Source: Brevibacillus fortis (GTDB taxonomy: Bacteria; Bacillota; Bacilli; Brevibacillales; Brevibacillaceae). From it: a stretch of DNA of 54,453 bases. The notes below the pieces were generated by a model. It saw only the letters and a list, made by a program, of their open reading frames with translations, was not told where the DNA came from and made no database searches. Location of the stretch: contig NZ_PXZM01000046.1 in the NCBI RefSeq assembly GCF_003013395.1, positions 1-54,453 of the forward strand. Reading direction: 5' to 3'. Positions within the stretch are counted from its first letter, which is position 1. Each line of letters begins with the position of its first letter. This document shows positions 43,641-51,637 of this stretch, one piece after another. Both the position numbers and the translations under genes were made by a program.

Positions 43641-44729
43641 ATGAAAAACATCCTAGTAGAGGAGTTTTCCCCCATATGTCCGATTCAAGCTTTTGTTGAA
43701 GAAGATGAGAACGGCGTCTTTTTTTATTTGTGGGACTATCCCGGTGAGGAGCATGCAAGCATTCGTTCCTGCTGGGTAATAAATTACGGACCTGCACCGG
43801 ACTCGATCGATTTTTCTGCCATGGAGGATGGTCAAGCTCCGATGCTTCCACGCGATTGCTGCGCTCATCCGGATGGAGCAGACAGGCTAGACCCGGAGCT
43901 GCTCTCGATCGTTTGGCTGGAGGAAGGCGATGCAGCGGCACTTTTGTATGAGAATGAGGTGCTGTGTGTGATTCCCGGCTGGGCTGGTCCTTCCCCGGAC
44001 GGCTCGCACTATCCTTCGTATGCGCGAGATTGCACCGGAGAATCTCATCTATGCTTCCCGCTGGGAACACCAGAGTCGAACGCCATGTTTGCCCGCATCG
44101 AGGCAGCTAAGCATTTTTGGGCGAGCTGGGATGGCAACCCTTGGCCTGACCTCCAGCAGCAGTTCATGGACGCAATTACCTCCACTCTCGGCCCAGTGAA
44201 ACAATATTACGGCATCGACGGCGGTCACTGGCCTCCGAAAGCATTGGTGACAATCGAAAAAGGAGACGTTACCTATGCGCTGACCCTCGGCGTGTCCATC
44301 TTGCGTCAGCCAAAGGTCGAACAGTATACAGAGGAGCCGGAGTCGCTGCGCCGATTCGAGCTGGCTTTTGCCTGCGAAACCAAATGGCTCGCCCAAAACG
44401 AAAAGCAATTGCTGGCCTACATCAGCGGTCAAACCTCTCTACCGTGGTCATACATGACCTTCCTCGCACAAGGTCACACCATTCCGTGCCAGGAAATCAG
44501 TCAGATCAACAGCCGCTTCTCCTCCATGCTACTCGCACAACCTGAGGATGCACCGGCTATTCCACTTCCGCTCATCGCAGGCGATCCCGTGAATCTGTTA
44601 TGGTTGATTCCGATTACCGCAGAGGAGCAGCAGTATGCAGAAATGCATGGGTCTGAACAATTGCTTCAACACTCCACTGGAGATGGGGCGGATTGGATTT
44701 TTAATGGGGTAGCGAAGTTTATGAAATAA
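43641..44729 (+). CDS. Suppressor-of-fused (SUFU) domain protein
   Basis: This 362-aa protein has a C-terminal bacterial SUFU-like domain of about 190 aa: VTYALTLGVSILRQPKVEQ, EPESLRRFELAFAC, LPWSYMTFLAQGHTIP. The N-terminal part (YLWDYPGEEHASIRSCWVINY, LCFPLGTPESNAMFARI) resembles a DUF2185/DUF2262-like segment but I cannot assign it. Bacterial SUFU proteins have been proposed as immunity proteins of polymorphic toxins; no toxin gene is seen here. ATG at 43641 has GAAGGTGA upstream. A GGGGGGGG homopolymer at about 43511-43518, before the divergent DUF4272 gene, could hide a sequencing indel but is outside both CDS. Confidence 0.7.
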   Translation: MKNILVEEFSPICPIQAFVEEDENGVFFYLWDYPGEEHASIRSCWVINYGPAPDSIDFSAMEDGQAPMLPRDCCAHPDGADRLDPELLSIVWLEEGDAAALLYENEVLCVIPGWAGPSPDGSHYPSYARDCTGESHLCFPLGTPESNAMFARIEAAKHFWASWDGNPWPDLQQQFMDAITSTLGPVKQYYGIDGGHWPPKALVTIEKGDVTYALTLGVSILRQPKVEQYTEEPESLRRFELAFACETKWLAQNEKQLLAYISGQTSLPWSYMTFLAQGHTIPCQEISQINSRFSSMLLAQPEDAPAIPLPLIAGDPVNLLWLIPITAEEQQYAEMHGSEQLLQHSTGDGADWIFNGVAKFMK

Positions 44730-44746
44730 ATGTTGTCCCCCGCCAG

Positions 44747-44879
44747 TTGTGGTCGGGAAGAAGTCCTGCCACATGTTTTCCAGTCGCCTGTATCCTCTCT
44801 TCGTTCGGGCGGTCTCCTTCCAAACATGTGACAGGGCTTCCGACCAGCAGTGGTCTTCTTCCCCCACTACAGCAGCTAC
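44747..44879 (+). repeat. Composite palindromic element, copy 2 (short, internally deleted)
   Basis: Module A (44747-44839) is about 90% identical to 53962-54056: left arm with tcctgccacatgttttcc, right arm with aaacatgtgacagg. It is followed directly by a right-end flank (cttcttcccccactacagc, then agctac) that in the other copies follows module B. Module B is missing, so this is a deletion derivative of about 133 nt. The outer ends (ttgtggtcgggaagaag and cttcttcccccactaca) are inverted repeats. It lies 17 nt after the SUFU stop and ends 8 nt before the A7 of a minus-strand terminator. Confidence 0.75.
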
Positions 44880-44884
44880 TTAAT

Positions 44885-44913
44885 AGAAAAAAACCACCCT
44901 AATCTAGGTGATT
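44885..44913 (-). terminator. Terminator of the DUF2089 operon
   Basis: On the minus strand aatcacc / ggtggtt (7 bp, one G-T) is followed by seven T. Confidence 0.75.
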
Positions 44914-44920
44914 CCAGTCA

Positions 44921-45211
44921 CTACAGATCAAGAAGCTCCATTCTCTCCATCTCTTTCTTCCTCTTCGCCTTCATCGCTCTTCTGCCTTCCGACCATGCTA
45001 GTGATAGAATCGCGATCCCACCAATACCTACTAAAACAATAGTGAACTCACTACCTTCTTTAAATAGACCACTCGTATAACCGTAGGCCAAATACCCAAG
45101 AAAGATAGCCGGGAAAATCGCACCCCAATAAGCGTGATTCAGCCTGCCGAGTAAATTTTGCATGCCCACAATGCCAAGCCCAACCAAAAATTGAATCAGT
45201 CCCGTACTCAT
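44921..45211 (-). CDS. Small membrane protein
   Basis: This 96-aa protein has three hydrophobic segments (about 5-20, 28-45 and 54-74) and a basic cytoplasmic tail (EGRRAMKAKRKKEMERMELL). No family recognised. Its start overlaps the DUF2089 gene stop by 4 nt, so it is probably controlled by, or works with, that putative regulator. Confidence 0.75.
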   Translation of the reverse strand: MSTGLIQFLVGLGIVGMQNLLGRLNHAYWGAIFPAIFLGYLAYGYTSGLFKEGSEFTIVLVGIGGIAILSLAWSEGRRAMKAKRKKEMERMELLDL

Positions 45212-45510
45212 CTGTCCTCATCTCTTTCTTGTTTATATTTTTCAATAACGAGCTTGGCTACCTCCAAACTCATCCGTTCGTCAATGACCAGGTTTTTGAT
45301 CATTTGCACGAACTCTACTTCCGCTTCCTTGCTATGTAATTCAATCTTTTTAATGATTCGGTCGAGCTTGGCCCTCACCGTTGGGTACGATACACCGTAC
45401 TCATCGGCCATACCTTTGAGAGAGCCCGAACTGATAATAAACTTCCTGATAAATTCGAGGGTCTCCTTGTCCAGAGCTAACACCCAAGATGGAATTTCGT
45501 CGCGTTCCAT
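45208..45510 (-). CDS. DUF2089-type putative DNA-binding protein
   Basis: This 100-aa protein is dominated by a helix-turn-helix-like region (FIRKFIISSGSLKGMADEYGVSYPTVRAKLDRII) characteristic of DUF2089 proteins, followed by a helical tail. The N-terminal zinc ribbon of longer DUF2089 members is absent. Probably a small transcriptional regulator. ATG at 45510 has GGGAGG upstream. Confidence 0.75.
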   Translation of the reverse strand: MERDEIPSWVLALDKETLEFIRKFIISSGSLKGMADEYGVSYPTVRAKLDRIIKKIELHSKEAEVEFVQMIKNLVIDERMSLEVAKLVIEKYKQERDEDR

Positions 45511-45594
45511 AATCGCCTCGCCTCCCACCTTTAATTATATTAATAAAAACCTTAATTTTATTCAAGTATTTTTTAACAAAATGAAAATCAACCA

Positions 45595-45624
45595 TAAAAA
45601 AGGAGCATCCTCACCTGATGCTCC
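45595..45624 (-). terminator. Terminator of the DUF1579 gene
   Basis: On the minus strand ggagcatc / gatgctcc (8 bp) is followed by tttttta. Confidence 0.85.
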
Positions 45625-45643
45625 CGCTCGTGTCCTCATCCTT

Positions 45644-46120
45644 CTACTCAACCTTCCTTAGTCGAATATCCATCCAATGTGCCCAACTCTCATTATTGCC
45701 TAGTAATTCCCAAGTGCCAATGAGCGTGTTGCCATCAACACTGAACTTACCGGTAAAACGTTCGGTTTTCCCTGTGATCGTCCAATCTCTGCCCAATAAA
45801 TTCGCATAGTAGGAAGCTCTGCTTCCATAATTGTCATATGCGTGCGTGAAGTACATTTGACTAGTCGTATCATAGCCGATGATCTCAATGGTCTTGACTT
45901 CTTTATCCCCCATCATGCCATCTACATGGTGAATTAGAAAATACCCTCCAGGCAGCCATTCGTAGGTATCGGTTGCTTTCAACTTCGCGGCTTGCCCAGC
46001 AGGACTTTCCATAATTAGTCCGTCTGTCACCCATTTCCCCACAAAAATGTTCAGATGAGTAAGAGCCGGATCTGGCTCGGGTACCTCTTGAGAAATATGA
46101 TTGACATGTTCATTTATCAT
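45644..46120 (-). CDS. DUF1579-like protein
   Basis: This 158-aa cytoplasmic protein has a lipocalin/calycin-like beta pattern: FVGKWVTDGLI, YEWLPGGYFLIHHVDG, YDTTSQMYFTHAYDNYG and DWTITGKTERFTGKF. This is the usual signature of DUF1579-type proteins. No active-site motif. Function unknown; calycin proteins often bind small hydrophobic ligands. AAGGAGG precedes the start. Own terminator downstream. Confidence 0.75.
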   Translation of the reverse strand: MINEHVNHISQEVPEPDPALTHLNIFVGKWVTDGLIMESPAGQAAKLKATDTYEWLPGGYFLIHHVDGMMGDKEVKTIEIIGYDTTSQMYFTHAYDNYGSRASYYANLLGRDWTITGKTERFTGKFSVDGNTLIGTWELLGNNESWAHWMDIRLRKVE

Positions 46121-46220
46121 TCGGAATACCTCCTTATCGAGCAGTGAATTACTTTTAATTCTAGGGCTTTCATGGATGGCATGTTTCTTATGGATTGCTA
46201 TTTTACTAACCCGAGCGAAT

Positions 46221-46251
46221 AAAAACCCCGCCCCTCATGATGAGAAGCGGG
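46221..46251 (-). terminator. Second terminator downstream of the HxlR gene
   Basis: On the minus strand cccgcttctca / tgaggggcggg (11 bp with G-T pairs) is followed by gtttttatt. It forms a tandem with the hairpin at 46284-46336. Confidence 0.65.
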
Positions 46252-46283
46252 ATCACGTTTATCCTCTGGAGAAAATTTGGTCA

Positions 46284-46336
46284 TAGAAAAACTGCACCTC
46301 CAATCGTTAGTTGTGTCTAACAATTGGGGTGCAGTT
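46284..46336 (-). terminator. Terminator of the HxlR gene
   Basis: A long stem (aactgcacctccaat / attggggtgcagtt plus gttag / ctaac) is followed on the minus strand by five T. Confidence 0.8.
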
Positions 46337-46351
46337 CACAGGTGGCAGTTT

Positions 46352-46729
46352 TCATGACCCGTTAGCAGTAGATAGAGACTCTCCTGTAGCATCTGTTTGA
46401 AAATGCTCTCCCCACTCTCGCAAATAATCAATGACTGGTCCCAAGCCTTTCCCTAGCTCGGTCAGTTCGTACTCTACTTTTGGCGGAACGACGGGATACA
46501 CTTCACGCTTGACGATTCCTGCTTCCTCCAACTCCCGCAATTGCTCTGCCAGCATTTTATGATTGACACCGGTTATATTTTTCTTTAACTCTCCGTACCT
46601 TTTTTTCCCTTGAAGCAGCTGACAAATGATCGATATCTTCCACCTTCCCGCAAAAACCGAGACGGCAAGCTCGATCGGGCAAGGATATTCCTTGCCGTTT
46701 AACAGGTACATCATCGATGGCCTCTTCAT
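46352..46729 (-). CDS. HxlR-family transcriptional regulator
   Basis: This 125-aa regulator is a one-domain winged helix (CPIELAVSVFAGRWKISIICQLLQGKKRYGELKKNITGVNHKMLAEQLRELEEAGIVKRE). It carries the canonical Cys just before IELAV, which in HxlR/YodB proteins senses electrophiles or thiol stress. It is divergent from a hydrolase/nitroreductase operon, a typical target set for this family. ATG at 46729 is preferred over the GTG three codons upstream because of AAGGGA spacing. Confidence 0.9.
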   Translation of the reverse strand: MKRPSMMYLLNGKEYPCPIELAVSVFAGRWKISIICQLLQGKKRYGELKKNITGVNHKMLAEQLRELEEAGIVKREVYPVVPPKVEYELTELGKGLGPVIDYLREWGEHFQTDATGESLSTANGS

Positions 46730-46748
46730 CCCACTCACTTCCCTTTTC

Positions 46749-46779
46749 GTAAGTATTAACCGAAAAAGTGCGTACTTAC
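46749..46779. promoter_or_regulatory. Candidate HxlR operator
   Basis: GTAAGTA (46749-46755) and TACTTAC (46773-46779) are a perfect 7-bp inverted repeat with a 17-nt spacer, in the intergenic region between hxlR and the hydrolase operon. Position suits control of both. Confidence 0.5.
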
Positions 46780-46838
46780 TTTTCTTTAGTGTATTCGGTA
46801 TGCTCAGTTTTGTAAAACACTTTTAAAGGAGGTAGCTC

Positions 46839-47633
46839 ATGGAAAAACAATTTCGAGTAGGGCAAGTGGACGTCGCTTACGCAGTGGAGGGAAACGGTCC
46901 CGCTCTGTTATTGATCCACGGTACAGGCGGCAGTTACGAAACGACTTGGAGCGAGATGGTTAAAGCATTGTCCTCCCAGTACACCATCATCACCCCTAAC
47001 TATAGTGGTTCAGGAAACACCGTCGATCACCGCGAAAAATTGGAGCTGGATGATCTGGTGGAACAAAATGTTCAAGCCATGAGCAATGAAGGCATCGAGC
47101 AGTTCCATGTCGTCGGCTATTCCCTTGGTGCCGTGATTGCAGCTGCCATCGCCGCCAAGTACCCGAATCGAGTAAAATCGGCATCACTGATCGCTGGCTG
47201 GGCCGAAAGCGATTTGGCCACTGCCTATCAATTTGACCTGTGGCAAAAGCTGTTCCAGACCGATCGTACACTATTTGCTCAATTTGTGATTCATACGGGA
47301 TTCAGCCAACAATTTTACCGCCGATTCCAAAACACAGAACAATTGCAGCAGTTGGCAATAGACTTCGCAGCGACACTGGCAGAAGGAACCGGTCGCCAAT
47401 CCGAGCTGGACGGTCGCATCCATATTCGTCCGCTACTCGATCACATCACAGCGCCAACTCTCGTCATCGGCTTAACCCACGATCGGATGGTTCCGGTTGA
47501 GCAAACCAAAGAGCTCGCCTCGCTTATAAAAGGAGCCTCCTATCATGAAATCAACTCCGGGCATTTAGTACCGTGGGAACAGGGAGAGACCCTCATCGAG
47601 GAAATCACCCGTTTTCTAGCAACTGTTTCATAA
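46839..47633 (+). CDS. Alpha/beta hydrolase
   Basis: This 264-aa protein has oxyanion segment LIHGTGGSYETTW, nucleophile elbow GYSLGA and late His in EINSGHLVPWEQ. The acid is probably the Asp in LTHDRMVP. Substrate unknown. Probably co-transcribed with the nitroreductase gene 25 nt downstream and regulated by the divergent HxlR protein. AAAGGAGG precedes the start. Confidence 0.87.
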   Translation: MEKQFRVGQVDVAYAVEGNGPALLLIHGTGGSYETTWSEMVKALSSQYTIITPNYSGSGNTVDHREKLELDDLVEQNVQAMSNEGIEQFHVVGYSLGAVIAAAIAAKYPNRVKSASLIAGWAESDLATAYQFDLWQKLFQTDRTLFAQFVIHTGFSQQFYRRFQNTEQLQQLAIDFAATLAEGTGRQSELDGRIHIRPLLDHITAPTLVIGLTHDRMVPVEQTKELASLIKGASYHEINSGHLVPWEQGETLIEEITRFLATVS

Positions 47634-47658
47634 ACCTTTTCGAAAGTAGGATGATATC

Positions 47659-48321
47659 ATGCGTAAAGATCAAATTATAGAAGCCTATCAATTCAGACAT
47701 GCCTGCAAAGAGTTTGATGCAGCCAAAAAAATTACGAATGAAGACTTTGACTTTATTATGGAGACAGCTCGACTGTCGCCCAGCTCCTTTGGTTTTGAAC
47801 CATGGAACTTCCTCGTGGTGCAAAATCCAGCTCTTCGAGAAAAGCTGTTACCCGTCACATGGGGTGCGCAAAAACAACTGCCGACTTCAAGCCATTTCGT
47901 AATCGTACTGGCGCGGACCAAACAAGAGATGGCCGCTGATTCCGACTATATCCAACATATGATGAAAGACACGCAGGCCTTACCAGAAAACGTCGTACAA
48001 CAAAAAGGCGCTGCTTACGATCACTTCCTGAAAAACGATTTCGCCCTGTTTGACGACGAGCGAGTCATGTTCGAATGGGCGTCCAGACAGACCTACATCG
48101 CGCTTGGCAATATGATGACGTCCGCTGCCATGATCGGCATTGATTCCTGCCCCATTGAAGGCTTTGCAAAAGAAAAGGTCGAGGATATCCTTGCGGCGGA
48201 GGGACTCCTCGACAGAGAGCGCTTTGGCATCGCTTGCATGGTGGCTTTTGGCTACCGGAAAAATGAGCCCCGTGGGAAAACCAGACAATCGAAGGAAGAG
48301 GTTATTCGTTTTATCGGGTAA
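47659..48321 (+). CDS. NAD(P)H-dependent nitroreductase family protein
   Basis: This 220-aa flavoprotein has FMN-binding RHACKEFD, SPSSFGFEPWNFLVV and the late segment IDSCPIEGFAKEKV, typical of NfsB/YdgI-type oxidoreductases. It reduces nitro-compounds or quinones, in line with control by a thiol- or quinone-sensing HxlR regulator. Second gene of the hydrolase operon. Confidence 0.9.
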   Translation: MRKDQIIEAYQFRHACKEFDAAKKITNEDFDFIMETARLSPSSFGFEPWNFLVVQNPALREKLLPVTWGAQKQLPTSSHFVIVLARTKQEMAADSDYIQHMMKDTQALPENVVQQKGAAYDHFLKNDFALFDDERVMFEWASRQTYIALGNMMTSAAMIGIDSCPIEGFAKEKVEDILAAEGLLDRERFGIACMVAFGYRKNEPRGKTRQSKEEVIRFIG

Positions 48322-48344
48322 AACCAGTGATTGGCTCCACGTAG

Positions 48345-48371
48345 AAAGCATTCGTATTCCGAATGCTTTTT
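48345..48371 (+). terminator. Terminator of the nitroreductase operon
   Basis: aaagcattcg / cgaatgcttt (10 bp) is followed by ttt. Confidence 0.85.
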
Positions 48372-48385
48372 GGCGTTCACCTACA

Positions 48386-48418
48386 CAAAAAAGCAGTCGC
48401 CCGCAAACGCAAGCGACT
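48386..48418 (-). terminator. Terminator of the exported LolA/YcdB-like gene
   Basis: On the minus strand agtcgcttgc / gcgggcgact (with G-T pairs) is followed by gctttttt. Confidence 0.75.
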
Positions 48419-48437
48419 CTCTTCCCTACCTATTTCC

Positions 48438-49643
48438 TTACTCATCCATATACTGAAAGCCTGTGATACGACCTGCTTCATCCACGGAGATCGTGATTCC
48501 CTTGCCTTTGGCTGGACGGAACGTCACGTTTGCATACACAAAGCCATAATTATAGTCTTCAAACATGGCACCGCCACCCCCCTGCTCGACCTTTGCCTCT
48601 ACTTTATACTGGCTTGCTTGATCGCCTACCAGCTGTTTCAGGAAAACGGCTGCTTTATCTTTTGCCACCTTTTCGGCAGGGAATTTTTTCGATACCCACT
48701 CTGGATTTTGAATCAGTACTTTACTCAATTCGTTTGTACGGGTATCCATGATAACGAAAGCCTCTGCACGAGGAGTCGGACTGTACACGCGTTTTTGCGT
48801 TTCCAACATTTTCAGGAGCTGCCAGTTACCTTCGACGCCGTAATCATCATAATCGGAAAACTGTGCGGTGTCTGGGAAATGCTTTGTCACCTCGGTAATT
48901 ACCTTTTCCACCTCAGGGGAAAACTTGCTTTGCTCGACACCTTCTGGAATGCTCACTTCGAATGTTTTCTCATCAAATACGGGTTGGAAATCCACCTTGT
49001 CTACGGTGTACGCAAAGGCTTGTACTTGATTGTGATGGAATGTGCGCTTGAGCAGCAGCCCTGTTTCTTTGTCAATCCACAGGTCATCTTGGTAATGATG
49101 AGGCTTGCCATCGATTTTCGCGTCTTCTTTTTTGGCGATGTGATATACGGCTCGATTCAACAGTTGTGCTTCCTTCACGGTGATCGCCACCTTCGAATCT
49201 GGCAACGCTACTTTCAATCGCTGTAACTCTCGCTTCGTCTTGTTGATCTCATTATCGTATATGCCAATCGCTGCGGAGTGGACAAACCCTCTGCCGCCTT
49301 CTTGATACGCCGCCACCTGTCCTGCCTTCCCTACGGCATGCTGAACCCTTTTCCCATCTGAGATTTCCTCTCTCCATTCTCCTTTGAGCGTGTTATCCCA
49401 TGTTTTCGCCTTTTGAGTCTCGGTGCCTTGCTTCGATTTTGATGTATGCGTCGATTCGATGTACATGGAGACAGGCTGTTTTTTGTCCATTTCTTTGAAG
49501 AGCTGGTCAAAAGTGATCGCTTGAGCTTTATTCGCTGCGACTACCATGTTGGTTTGTGCTTGTGCTTGTGCGATCCCGAACGGGGATACCGCGGAGAGAA
49601 GGAGTGCTGCCATGCTTACGGTAACAAGTGCTTGCTTTTTCAT
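48438..49643 (-). CDS. Exported protein with LolA-like and YcdB-like domains
   Basis: This 401-aa protein has a signal peptide (cleavage near AQAQAQ, residue 28) and an N-terminal LolA/RseB-like fold (MYIESTHTSKSKQGTETQKAK, DLWIDKETGLLLKRTFHH, FEVSIPEGVE). The C-terminal ~150 residues follow the YcdB pattern seen in the proteins at 2059-5824: a helix AAVFLKQLVGDQASQYKVE preceded by LSKVLIQNPEWV and ending with ITISVDEAGRITGFQY. It is probably a cell-surface protein. GAAAGGAT precedes the start. Role unknown. Confidence 0.7.
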   Translation of the reverse strand: MKKQALVTVSMAALLLSAVSPFGIAQAQAQTNMVVAANKAQAITFDQLFKEMDKKQPVSMYIESTHTSKSKQGTETQKAKTWDNTLKGEWREEISDGKRVQHAVGKAGQVAAYQEGGRGFVHSAAIGIYDNEINKTKRELQRLKVALPDSKVAITVKEAQLLNRAVYHIAKKEDAKIDGKPHHYQDDLWIDKETGLLLKRTFHHNQVQAFAYTVDKVDFQPVFDEKTFEVSIPEGVEQSKFSPEVEKVITEVTKHFPDTAQFSDYDDYGVEGNWQLLKMLETQKRVYSPTPRAEAFVIMDTRTNELSKVLIQNPEWVSKKFPAEKVAKDKAAVFLKQLVGDQASQYKVEAKVEQGGGGAMFEDYNYGFVYANVTFRPAKGKGITISVDEAGRITGFQYMDE

Positions 49644-49818
49644 GCCGGTTCATCCTTTCGACTCGTTGAATGCTGTTCACTTGTTACGATCCTCGTCATG
49701 CACAGCTTGTGACACAAATCCCTGAAAAAATTTGTTTTTCAAATTCCTGTCACGTTTTTCTTCCCGGCAGGGTCATCCCTTTTAACAAATCGCTATATGA
49801 CGACAAACAATATCTGAA

Positions 49819-49846
49819 AATAGGAAAATACACCCATTTTCCTATT
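49819..49846. other. 11-bp perfect hairpin in the 375-nt intergenic region
   Basis: aataggaaaat, acaccc, attttcctatt. No T-tract on either strand, so a terminator is unlikely; it may be an operator or a folded RNA segment. The rest of 49644-50018 holds a GTGACA/TGTCAC inverted pair near 49708-49760 and a probable promoter for the lipoprotein gene (TAGAAT near 49958). Otherwise I see nothing. Confidence 0.4.
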
Positions 49847-50018
49847 AATTAAATGAGTGTATTTGGTCCTAGTACCTATGAGCATGTAAGAACGGAGGGA
49901 TATTATTAGAATATTCTCAATTAACCTCATCTATTTCCATTATTATACACCGCATGATAGAATCGGAAAGGAAATTCCGCACATTTCCAATTATGTATAA
50001 AAAGGTGGATCTATTCAG

Positions 50019-50669
50019 ATGAAAAAACTAGTATCCGTAGCTTTGCTGCTCTCCATGTTGGCTGTCTCTGCTTGTTCAAACAAGCCAGCTGATACAAAGC
50101 CAGCTGAGCAAAATGCAGCACAAACCACAGAAACCGCTAAAACAACTGAAGCTCCAAAAACAGATTCGGCTACACCAGCGCCAACTGCAACAACAAACGA
50201 CAAGCTGGAAGCGAAAAAGGTACTGAACGACAAAGTGGAAATCTTGATTCCAAAAGGCTTTACTGTCATGTCTGAAGAGATGGCGAAAGTAAAATACCCA
50301 ATGGAAAACCGTCCTTCCTTGATTTATACCGATGAAAAAGGCTCCATCAACATCGCGTTTAGTCATACGGAAACTCCTGTTCTGGAGGACAGCATCATCA
50401 AAGACATGAAGGACCCGATGAAACAAGCGTTCTCCAATTTGTACAAAGATGCAACCTGGTATCGTGATGAAGTAATCCAAATCAACGGGAAAAACGTTGG
50501 TGTGTTCGAACTACTGACACCTGGCGCTGATACGAAAATTTACAACCTCATTTTCTTTACAGAGCTCGACGGCAAAATGCTGATGACCACTTTCAATTGC
50601 ACCGAGGCACAAATGGAAGAGTGGAAGCCGCTCGCACAAGAAATTTTGATGTCTTATAAAGTACAATAA
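50019..50669 (+). CDS. Lipoprotein of unknown function
   Basis: This 216-aa lipoprotein has lipobox LAVSAC (Cys19). A long low-complexity linker rich in Thr, Ala, Pro and Lys (residues 22-60) follows, then a globular domain of about 150 aa (VEILIPKGFTVMSEEM, TWYRDEVIQINGKNVG, LMTTFNCTEAQMEEWKPLA). The domain resembles PsbP/DcrB-like folds found in other cell-envelope lipoproteins, but this is a pattern impression. Start supported by AAGGTGG. Confidence 0.8.
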   Translation: MKKLVSVALLLSMLAVSACSNKPADTKPAEQNAAQTTETAKTTEAPKTDSATPAPTATTNDKLEAKKVLNDKVEILIPKGFTVMSEEMAKVKYPMENRPSLIYTDEKGSINIAFSHTETPVLEDSIIKDMKDPMKQAFSNLYKDATWYRDEVIQINGKNVGVFELLTPGADTKIYNLIFFTELDGKMLMTTFNCTEAQMEEWKPLAQEILMSYKVQ

Positions 50670-50695
50670 GGAAACACTATTCCCCCTCATAGAGT

Positions 50696-50723
50696 AAAAG
50701 CACCCTCCCATGGGTGCTTTTTT
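50696..50723. terminator. Bidirectional terminator after the lipoprotein gene
   Basis: aaaagcaccc / gggtgctttt (10 bp) with T-rich tails on both sides; convergent genes. Confidence 0.85.
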
Positions 50724-51369
50724 AGCTTTTTCTTTTTGCTGCATCCAACTCTTTCTTCCAACGAAGCAAAGCCTCCCGAGAAGGATACGGATTGGGAAAC
50801 TGCAATGCTTGCTCGATGGATTGAAAAGCTTGAGCATACATCCCTGCTTTTCTTTGCGCGTCCCACCTATACACCTCTACTTGAAACGCTTTTCCGCTAT
50901 CATGTATCCACAGCGCAAGCTCAGCGTTGCCATCTATTCCATTGACCCCCGGCATATCCTCCACCTCAACCCTGCTTGCTCGTGTCTCTTGATGGAGCAT
51001 GTGCATAAATCCATTCGCCGTCCACTGCAAAACATCTATGTTCGACCATAACCCACCTGTTTGCCACCCAATCAATAAGCTATCCATTTGGGCATCTACT
51101 ATGGGGGCAGCCAATAATTCGGAAACCGTGTAGCCTTGTCCTTTAAAATTGCCAATCAGATGCCAGCGATCCTCGTCCTGCTTGGCGATCATGACGTACA
51201 TTTCGCCTTGGTTGCGATAAACACAGGCTATTTCCTGACGTGTATCCCCATCGAGATCAGCTAAAATAATCGCTGGTTGATCATGTGGCTTTGGCATGAC
51301 CACTAGTTCTGCCGTAGGAGGGATCAAGCTCTTTATGACGCGCCAATGCTGCGTTCCGATTCGCTCCAT
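50722..51369 (-). CDS. Hypothetical protein with VCBS/FG-GAP-like repeat
   Basis: This 215-aa protein lacks a signal peptide. It contains one clear FG-GAP/VCBS-type calcium-binding repeat (IILADLDGDTRQEIACVY) and beta-strand-rich flanks (ITxLLIGWQTGGLW). Such repeats normally occur in long secreted beta-propellers, so a short apparently cytosolic form is odd and could be a truncated remnant. The relic SDR sequence immediately upstream shows that this intergenic area has decayed. Confidence 0.6.
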   Translation of the reverse strand: MERIGTQHWRVIKSLIPPTAELVVMPKPHDQPAIILADLDGDTRQEIACVYRNQGEMYVMIAKQDEDRWHLIGNFKGQGYTVSELLAAPIVDAQMDSLLIGWQTGGLWSNIDVLQWTANGFMHMLHQETRASRVEVEDMPGVNGIDGNAELALWIHDSGKAFQVEVYRWDAQRKAGMYAQAFQSIEQALQFPNPYPSREALLRWKKELDAAKRKS

Positions 51370-51443
51370 AATGTCTCATCCATTTTTCCAGTCTCAACAA
51401 AATATATGCTCCTTTTTTCACTACATGCTCGCAGTATCTAGCG

Positions 51444-51588
51444 GTCATTATTGGAGCTGCCAGCGGCATCGGTCGTGCATTGGCAATGAGGCATGAATGT
51501 GAACTTGTTGGGTGCCATTCACGCTACACAAATTTTCGTACCCATGATGTTAAAACAAGGGACTGAATACCACATCGTGAACACTTAA
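51444..51588 (+). pseudogene. Relic of a short-chain dehydrogenase/reductase (SDR) gene
   Basis: Two SDR fragments lie in different frames. 51444-51485 encodes VIIGAASGIGRALA, the TGxxxGIG cofactor motif. 51502-51588 encodes NLLGAIHATQIFVPMMLK and then QGTEYHIVNT followed by a stop, the mid-region of SDRs just before the catalytic Ser. About 80 codons between them and the whole C-terminal half with YxxxK are gone, so the gene is dead. No open frame above 30 codons remains. Confidence 0.75.
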
Positions 51589-51601
51589 CTCCGATCAAAC
51601 G

Positions 51602-51631
51602 AAAAAGCCACGCTCTCGTAGGAACGTGGCT
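51602..51631 (-). terminator. Terminator of the DUF2165 gene
   Basis: On the minus strand agccacg / cgtggct (7 bp) is followed by ttttt. Confidence 0.8.
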
Positions 51632-51637
51632 CTTATA

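Noticed and set aside
48363..49226. 287-codon ORF antisense to the exported LolA/YcdB-like gene
   Set aside because: No ribosome site, overlaps two terminators and lies opposite a protein with a clear signal peptide.
49819..49846. Terminator for a missing gene
   Set aside because: The perfect hairpin has no T-tract on either strand and no gene ends there.
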